Shown here in pieces: positions 58,556 through 64,000 of a stretch of DNA of 64,000 bases. The notes beneath the pieces were generated by a model. The model was not told where the DNA came from, searched no databases, and saw only the letters and a list, made by a program, of their open reading frames with translations. The translations under genes were made by a program, and so were the position numbers. This DNA comes from Azolla caroliniana (Eukaryota; Polypodiophyta), in the NCBI GenBank assembly GCA_043228905.1, contig JBHGNT010000021.1:2232001-2296000 (forward strand). The letters run 5' to 3'. The first letter of the stretch is position 1; every line of letters starts with the position of its first letter.

Positions 58556-59930
58556 ATGCGGATGGTGGGATTAACTGGGGGGATCGCGTCAGGGAAGAGC
58601 ACAGCTTCCACTGAATTTCAGACTCGTGGATTGCCCATCATCGATGCTGACAAAATCGCTCATGTGAGATACACATTTGTTTTCTATGTATGAGAGAGAT
58701 GATGTATTATTGTTCTCTGGAGTGCAGTAACCTCATTGATTGGTGTAGAAAACAGACATGATATGATTCTTCTGTGTGAGATTGTAGAAGGGAGTCTCAA
58801 TTTGTTCTTGATTTGCCACTATTCTTGAAGGAAGCATAGGTAGGTTTCTATTTTTTGACGGGTTTCCTGACGCTGATTGTTCCTTCTTTCGTAAAAGGCA
58901 CAATGTGCATACCTTGGAATGCCTCATTGACATATTGACCATCATGCTCTTATTCACCGTTTCATGCGTAAATCTGACCTGATTATCATTGAGTTTTTGC
59001 CATGCAATTCTGATGGAAGGTGTTCCATTGTGCTGCATAGAAAATGTCATAAACAACAATTTTAAAATGATAGCCATAAGATGTTTGGCTTAAAACATTG
59101 AATCAAGTTTGATAATTCAATAAATCTTTCCATGAGATAGTTTGATAAAGTCTTATTTATAAACCTTCGTATGATCAAATTACGTTTCTTTTATTTTTTC
59201 AGGCAGCATTAAGAAAAGGAACGCTTGCCTACAGGAGAGTTATTGCAGCCTTTGGGAATGAGATTCTACTCGAAAATGGGGATGTAAACCGTGCCCGACT
59301 TGGAGAGATCATCTTCTCTGATCCTGTAAAACGCAAAGTGCTGAATTCGTAAGCTTTATAAATTGGTTTTTGAGCTTATATCTAATATTTGGTGTGGTTT
59401 TATAGAGTGTTTATTTCATGAATCCCAATATATTGTTTCAAAAACCATTTTACATTGTCATTATTAAAGGGCATGTAGGTAATACCTTATCTTCTTGTTG
59501 TAGGGCCATGTCATTCTCAATAGCAATGGGAATCTATTGGGAGATATTCAAACACTGGATTAAAGGGACTAGGGTTGTTATTCTGGATATACCGCTTTTA
59601 TTTGAGGCCAAGCTGGATAGACTAACAAAACCCATTATTGTAGTATGGGTGGATGCTGAAACTCAAGAAAAGAGACTTGTGAAGAGAGATGGGATTTCTA
59701 GAGAACAAGCAACAAAGAAGATTGTGTCACAGCTTCCATTAGATTGGAAGCGTGATCATGGTAATGTTGTGATTGATAACTCTGGCACATTAGAGGCATT
59801 GAAAGATCAGGTCACTGATGTATATGAGCAAATAACAGTACCTTTAAGTTGGAAAGAGCTCGTTCTTTCAAGGTCAGGCGTGTTGACAATAGTTGTTACC
59901 GTCTTTTCCTTATGTTTTCTTATAAGATGA
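58556..59930 (+). CDS. COAE: Dephospho-CoA kinase
   Basis: Exons are 58556-58663, 59203-59348 and 59504-59930, all GT-AG, 227 codons including TGA (226 aa). The enzyme phosphorylates dephospho-CoA with ATP in the last step of CoA synthesis. Visible motifs: the P-loop in VGLTGGIASGKST (residues 4-16), IIDADKIAH, AAFGNEIL, NRARLGEIIFSDPVKR, VVILDIPLLFEAKLD, PIIVVWVD, KRLVKRDGISREQA and PLDWKRDHGNVVIDNSG. This is the usual order for the family. The C terminus (about 207-226, SRSGVLTIVVTVFSLCFLIR) is hydrophobic and could be a membrane anchor. An in-frame TAG lies just upstream of the ATG (58538-58540), possibly part of a 5'-UTR acceptor. The segment SAMSFSIAMGIYWEIF at the start of exon 3 is less typical than the rest. 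Confidence 0.92.
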
Positions 59931-61003
59931 TGCCTGTAATCGATATATACTGATTCTACACCACTTAAGTTTATAATTTGAACATTGCATCTGATACGGT
60001 GCACATGTTCAGCAAAATTTTACTTCTCTATTATTCTGGAGTTGATGATACACGTTAGAGAACATTTCAAAATCGTTAAGTCTGTTGATTAGTAAAATTG
60101 ATTTGTAAATGTGCCCTATTGATTAACCACATGCAGCATATTCCAGTCATGTGACGTTTGATGGATTATGCCAGAATATGTTCGATGCATTTGATTTAAC
60201 ACATTTCTAATTCATAGCCAATAAGGCGATGTCGAACAAATTTTTTGAGGTTTCCATCACCAACCATGTTGTTCCGGATGGTGGATTTCAAACAGCTCTC
60301 ACATATGAATTACATATTCATTTGGCGCAGCCCACAACCACTCGTACATTAGGGTGGGAAGCATTGCAACAAGTCTTTCTTGCACGCCATCCTCCATATC
60401 ACAATTGATCCACACTCCCTTCACCACCTCACGCGCACCATCTACCTCAAACAACCACTGCATCCCTAGTGTTTGGATTGGAGATTCCCCAAATACAACA
60501 CCTTTTACCAAAACACGTCTGGTTGGTCGATCCAAAAGGAAAAGCTCCCACAGACACTTCAATCAACACCTTTTTTTAGCTCCTGCTCACTAATCCTAAC
60601 GAATACCATTTTCTTCTTTCTAAACGTCAACCACCAAGACAAATAGAGAATAGGATCACAAACACGACCATCCACAACTTATCTTTCTACACCCTCATTT
60701 GCCACAAAAAACATCTCTCAGGTCTAGGTCTCTCATATATACCACCAAGCATTTTCCTGAATAAAACAAGCCTCATGTATTCCTTCAAAGCCTTCTCTAG
60801 ATCTCTTCATCTCTGTTGTTTCTGTTGCCCTAACAATAATTCTCTCACCCCTTTTTGAGTTCATAGCCCTTATTGGAATCCAAGTCATATTTACCCTCAA
60901 CTTATCAACCTAGGTGAACTGTCTTTTCTTCAATCCATTGCATCACCCACAATCACCAAAATACATTATTGTTCTCATGCTTCTCCCACTCTTGTTTTCA
61001 AAA
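59931..61003. other. COAE-PPR convergent spacer
   Basis: It contains the 3' ends of two convergent genes. A minus-strand frame at 60299-60562 is the only candidate coding piece and is listed separately. Confidence 0.5.
60299..60562 (-). pseudogene. Open frame of unknown family, possibly a decayed gene
   Basis: The 87-aa frame contains LWELFLLDRPTRRVLVKGVV and MQWLFEVDGAREVVKGVW. Its composition looks protein-like rather than random. A frame just upstream continues in the same style (FRKKKMVFVRISEQELKKGVD) but is separated by a stop. I do not recognise the family. It may be a relic of a gene or mobile element, or chance. Confidence 0.3.
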
Positions 61004-64000
61004 TCAAGATACCAAGGCACAATCAAAAGCCTGTTCTCCAAGAATTACATGTCCCCACTGTCTAGAGACCCCTAACAAAGTATGATATACTGCAGAATCA
61101 GGATCAAAAGGCATTTCCTTCATCATCGATATCACCTTGTCTAATTGTCCAGCCCTGCCATAAGTATTTACTAAACAGGTATGGTGCTCTATATGTGGTG
61201 AAATTCCAAAGTGTTTGCTCATGGACTCAAAGTATGTCCGACTTTCATTTAATACACCTGCACGATTACAAGCAGAAAGAATAATAAGAAAAGTTATAGA
61301 GTCTGGCTCTATGTGTTCAGCCATCATTCGATAAAAATTAAGGAAAACATCTTTGGTGGATCCGACCTTCGAATAGCCTGTGATTAATGCATTCCAAGAT
61401 ACTAGACCTCGGACTGGAAGTGACTCAAATACTCTCTGGGATGCACATAGACAACCACATTTGGCATACATGTTAACTAAGGTATTGCCAAGGTCATCCA
61501 TATCTAGTAGCCCTCTCTTCTCGATCTCGGCATGAATTTCAATACCTAGATTGGAGGCTCCAATGCTGCCACAAGCTTTTAAGCAACCAATGAAAGTAAC
61601 AACATTTGGGGAGACACCTTCCACTATCATTTGCCTAAAGCAGTGAATCGCCTCCTTGCCACAACCATGTTCTTCATATCCAGTCAATAACATCGTCCAT
61701 GAAACTACATGTCTATCTCGAAGTTTATCAAAAGCCTTTTGGGCGGTGGCAAGTGAGCCACATCTAGCATACATATCCACCAACATGCTGCAAACAAAGT
61801 GATCAAGTAGTAGCTTATTTCCTTTAATCATAGTATGTATTTCTTGGCCCTTCTTTATAGCTTGCAGGGTACTGCAACTCTTCAAGACACAATGTATAGT
61901 AACAGCATTAGGAAAAACTCCCTCGGCCTGCATTTGTACAAAACACTTCAGTGCTTCCTCATTGTGTCCATGCTCACTATAACCTGTGATTAGGGCAGTC
62001 CATGAAACTATATCTCTATTTGAGAGTCCGTCAAATACATGTGCTGATGATATCAAGAATCCACATTTACCATACATGTCAACCAAGGAGCTACCAACCA
62101 AATTATCTCTTTCCATAGAATCCTCTCTTTCAACACATTGTGCATGTATTTCTCGCCCTTTTTCTACATCCCGTGTGATACTGCAAAGTTTTAAGGCATA
62201 GACTAAGGTGATCTCATCAACGACGATTCTCTCAAGTTCCATACATCTAAAGCACCTCATTGCTTCTTCAATATTTCCTTGTTCAGTATACCCTGCAAGT
62301 AATGCATTCCATGATGCTGTATTCTTATGTTGAAGCCTTTCAAATACTTCATATGCTTTTCCAAGCATCCCAAATTTGGCATAGGTATCAACCACAGTAT
62401 TGCCAATCTCAAGATCTCTTTCCAATAAGCCTTGCCTTTCAATCTCAGCATGTATTTCTTGGCCCTTTCCTATTGCACCTATGCCACTACAAATTTTCAA
62501 GACACAATCAAAAGTGGCATTGTTTGGTCGGAAACCCTCAAATTGCATCTTATCAAAACATTCAATTGCCTCATCAAAGTAATCATGCTCAACATATGCA
62601 GCAATGAGTGTAGTCCATGAGACAACATTTCTGATCGGAAGCTTATCAATTAACTTTTGTGCTATATTAATGAAACCACATTTTGCATACATATCAATCA
62701 AGGCATTACCAACTGTAAGGTCTCTTTGGATCAAACCTTGTCTTTCAATCTCAGCATGAATTTCATATCCTTTATCTAGAGCTCGAATTTTCCCACAAGC
62801 TTTTAAACCACAAATAAATGTTGCAGCATTCGGGTGAACATTCTCAAGTTCCATTTGTTCCAAACACATGAGTGCTTCATCTCCATAACCATGTTCACCA
62901 TAACCTACAATTAATGAAGTCCATGCAACCACATCTTGATATTGAATCCTTTCAAATACTTGCTGAGCTAAAGTAAACAATCTGCATTTAGCAAGCATGT
63001 CAACCATAGCACTGCCTACAAATCTTTGTTGTTGGAGCCCTTGTATCTCGATCTCTGCACATATTTGTTGACCCCTCATTGCATTTCCAATGCTTCCACA
63101 AGCTTTCAATATGCAGACAAATGTAGTAGAATTTGGAATGACACCTTTGAGTGTCATTTCATCGAAACACCTTAATGCATCCTCGACATGCCCATGTTGA
63201 ACATACCCTCCAATCAACACTGTCCAGGAAATAACGTCTTGATTTGGAAGCTTATCAAATACCTCTTCTGCACAACTCAGAAGACCACATTTCACATATG
63301 CATCGATCAATGTGCTGCCAATGATAGGATTCTCTTCTAGCAAGCTTTTTCTTTCAACTTCGACATGTATACCTTGAAGTTTATTTGTGGCTCCTATGTT
63401 AGAACACGCTTTCAAAACACAAACAAATGCTGTGGCATTAGGTGGTATACCCTCCCTTTGCATTCTTTCGAAACACTCTAATGCTTCGTTGCCATGCCCA
63501 TGTTCGGCATATCCAGAAATTAGTGAAGTCCAAGAGACAATATCCTGGACCTGAAGCTCATCAAACACTTTCTTAGCATAATCAAGAGAACCAAATTTTG
63601 CATACATATCAACTAAAGTACTTCCAAGGCGAGGTTCTGTGTCGAAAAATCCTAATTCCTTGATTTGGGTATGTAAATCTACACCTTTCCTTAGATTTCC
63701 CGATGTAATGCAGGCTTTTAATATGCATATCAATGTGGGAGCATTAGGAGCAATACCTTCAATGCACATTTGATGATAAGAACTCAAAGCTTCATCTCCA
63801 TATCCATTCTCAACATAAACATCAATAAGAGTGGTCCAAATTACAACATCTCGAACATTAACTACATCAAATACGTGTATTGCTTTGCATAGAAGACCAC
63901 ATTTAGCATACATATGAATCAAAGCACTTCCAACAAATGGGTTGTTTTGAAACAGCACAATACTATCAATTTTAGCATGTATATCACCACAAATTTTCGC
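61004..64000 (-). CDS. PLS-class pentatricopeptide repeat protein; 5' end beyond the right edge
   Basis: The minus-strand frame is open from the window edge down to the stop at 61004, at least 999 codons without introns. It consists of back-to-back PPR units, roughly 27-28 by length. Units end in recurring 'YAKCG', 'DVVSWTTLIAAYVEHDY', 'EGFRPNNATFDCVLKICSGIG' and 'KGQEIHAEIERQGLL' types. This is the repeating P-L-S triplet of plant PPR proteins, which bind organelle RNA one base per repeat. After the last typical repeats (LVSWNALITGYSK, LIILSACNRAGVLNESRTYF, CLVNTYGRAGQLDKVISMM) the protein ends at GEQAFDCALVS. There is no complete E domain and no DYW domain. The true start codon lies outside the window. 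Organelle targeting is inferred from the family. Confidence 0.92.
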   Translation of the reverse strand, partial: AKICGDIHAKIDSIVLFQNNPFVGSALIHMYAKCGLLCKAIHVFDVVNVRDVVIWTTLIDVYVENGYGDEALSSYHQMCIEGIAPNAPTLICILKACITSGNLRKGVDLHTQIKELGFFDTEPRLGSTLVDMYAKFGSLDYAKKVFDELQVQDIVSWTSLISGYAEHGHGNEALECFERMQREGIPPNATAFVCVLKACSNIGATNKLQGIHVEVERKSLLEENPIIGSTLIDAYVKCGLLSCAEEVFDKLPNQDVISWTVLIGGYVQHGHVEDALRCFDEMTLKGVIPNSTTFVCILKACGSIGNAMRGQQICAEIEIQGLQQQRFVGSAMVDMLAKCRLFTLAQQVFERIQYQDVVAWTSLIVGYGEHGYGDEALMCLEQMELENVHPNAATFICGLKACGKIRALDKGYEIHAEIERQGLIQRDLTVGNALIDMYAKCGFINIAQKLIDKLPIRNVVSWTTLIAAYVEHDYFDEAIECFDKMQFEGFRPNNATFDCVLKICSGIGAIGKGQEIHAEIERQGLLERDLEIGNTVVDTYAKFGMLGKAYEVFERLQHKNTASWNALLAGYTEQGNIEEAMRCFRCMELERIVVDEITLVYALKLCSITRDVEKGREIHAQCVEREDSMERDNLVGSSLVDMYGKCGFLISSAHVFDGLSNRDIVSWTALITGYSEHGHNEEALKCFVQMQAEGVFPNAVTIHCVLKSCSTLQAIKKGQEIHTMIKGNKLLLDHFVCSMLVDMYARCGSLATAQKAFDKLRDRHVVSWTMLLTGYEEHGCGKEAIHCFRQMIVEGVSPNVVTFIGCLKACGSIGASNLGIEIHAEIEKRGLLDMDDLGNTLVNMYAKCGCLCASQRVFESLPVRGLVSWNALITGYSKVGSTKDVFLNFYRMMAEHIEPDSITFLIILSACNRAGVLNESRTYFESMSKHFGISPHIEHHTCLVNTYGRAGQLDKVISMMKEMPFDPDSAVYHTLLGVSRQWGHVILGEQAFDCALVS

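Overview
The window is nuclear DNA of a land plant, most likely a fern or another non-seed vascular plant. The evidence is plant-type genes with many GT-AG introns, long TE-filled introns, and an intronless PLS-type pentatricopeptide (PPR) gene whose repeated 'EIHAEIERQGL'-type linkers resemble the expanded PPR families of ferns. The lineage call is inference from style, not from a search.

Five host genes can be supported. (1) 1003-15021, + strand: the body of a SAPS-domain (SIT4-associated / PP6 regulatory subunit) gene, 18 exons in the window, first exon missing. Its 6-kb intron 10 carries a Ty1/copia element. (2) 17205-20436, - strand: a four-exon UDP-arabinopyranose mutase / reversibly glycosylated polypeptide (UAM/RGP) gene, convergent with (1), with a probable 5'-UTR intron and GA/CT-rich leader up to about 21.4 kb. 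(3) 43813-54985, + strand: a complete 16-exon EHD-type (EH domain plus dynamin-like GTPase) gene, 543 aa. (4) 58556-59930, + strand: a three-exon dephospho-CoA kinase with a hydrophobic C-terminal tail. (5) 61004-64000, - strand: a PPR gene running off the right edge. All exon phases of genes 1-4 close exactly. The five genes act in separate processes (phosphatase regulation, cell-wall sugar supply, endocytosis, CoA synthesis, organelle RNA metabolism), and nothing here links them as a pathway.

The stretch from 21.5 to 43 kb is almost all mobile DNA. It holds a tRNA-headed SINE, two overlapping copies of an L1-like LINE (22.86-23.89 and 27.97-32.96 kb), a possible solo LTR (35.2 kb), a Ty3/gypsy pol end with its 3' LTR (36.2-37.5 kb), and a compact three-LTR element (37,542-39,313) with a matching flanking repeat inserted into that area. 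There is also a hAT-like MITE with an exact 8-bp target duplication (42,745-43,104) and an older relative at 24.4 kb, several recent tandem duplications, and long poly-G/poly-C runs.

The most interesting signal is a short hairpin-ended 3' tail found about ten times, mostly in introns or next to genes, in two sequence versions (AGGTCA...TGACCT and AGGCCA...TGGCCT) that differ by a compensatory change. One version is shared by a tRNA-derived SINE and by a fragment containing LINE reverse transcriptase, as expected for a SINE/LINE partnership. Other notable structures are an EHD intron 1 built of about ten decayed 70-125-bp repeats, and the three-LTR element, whose primer-binding site shows extended complementarity to tRNA-Ala.
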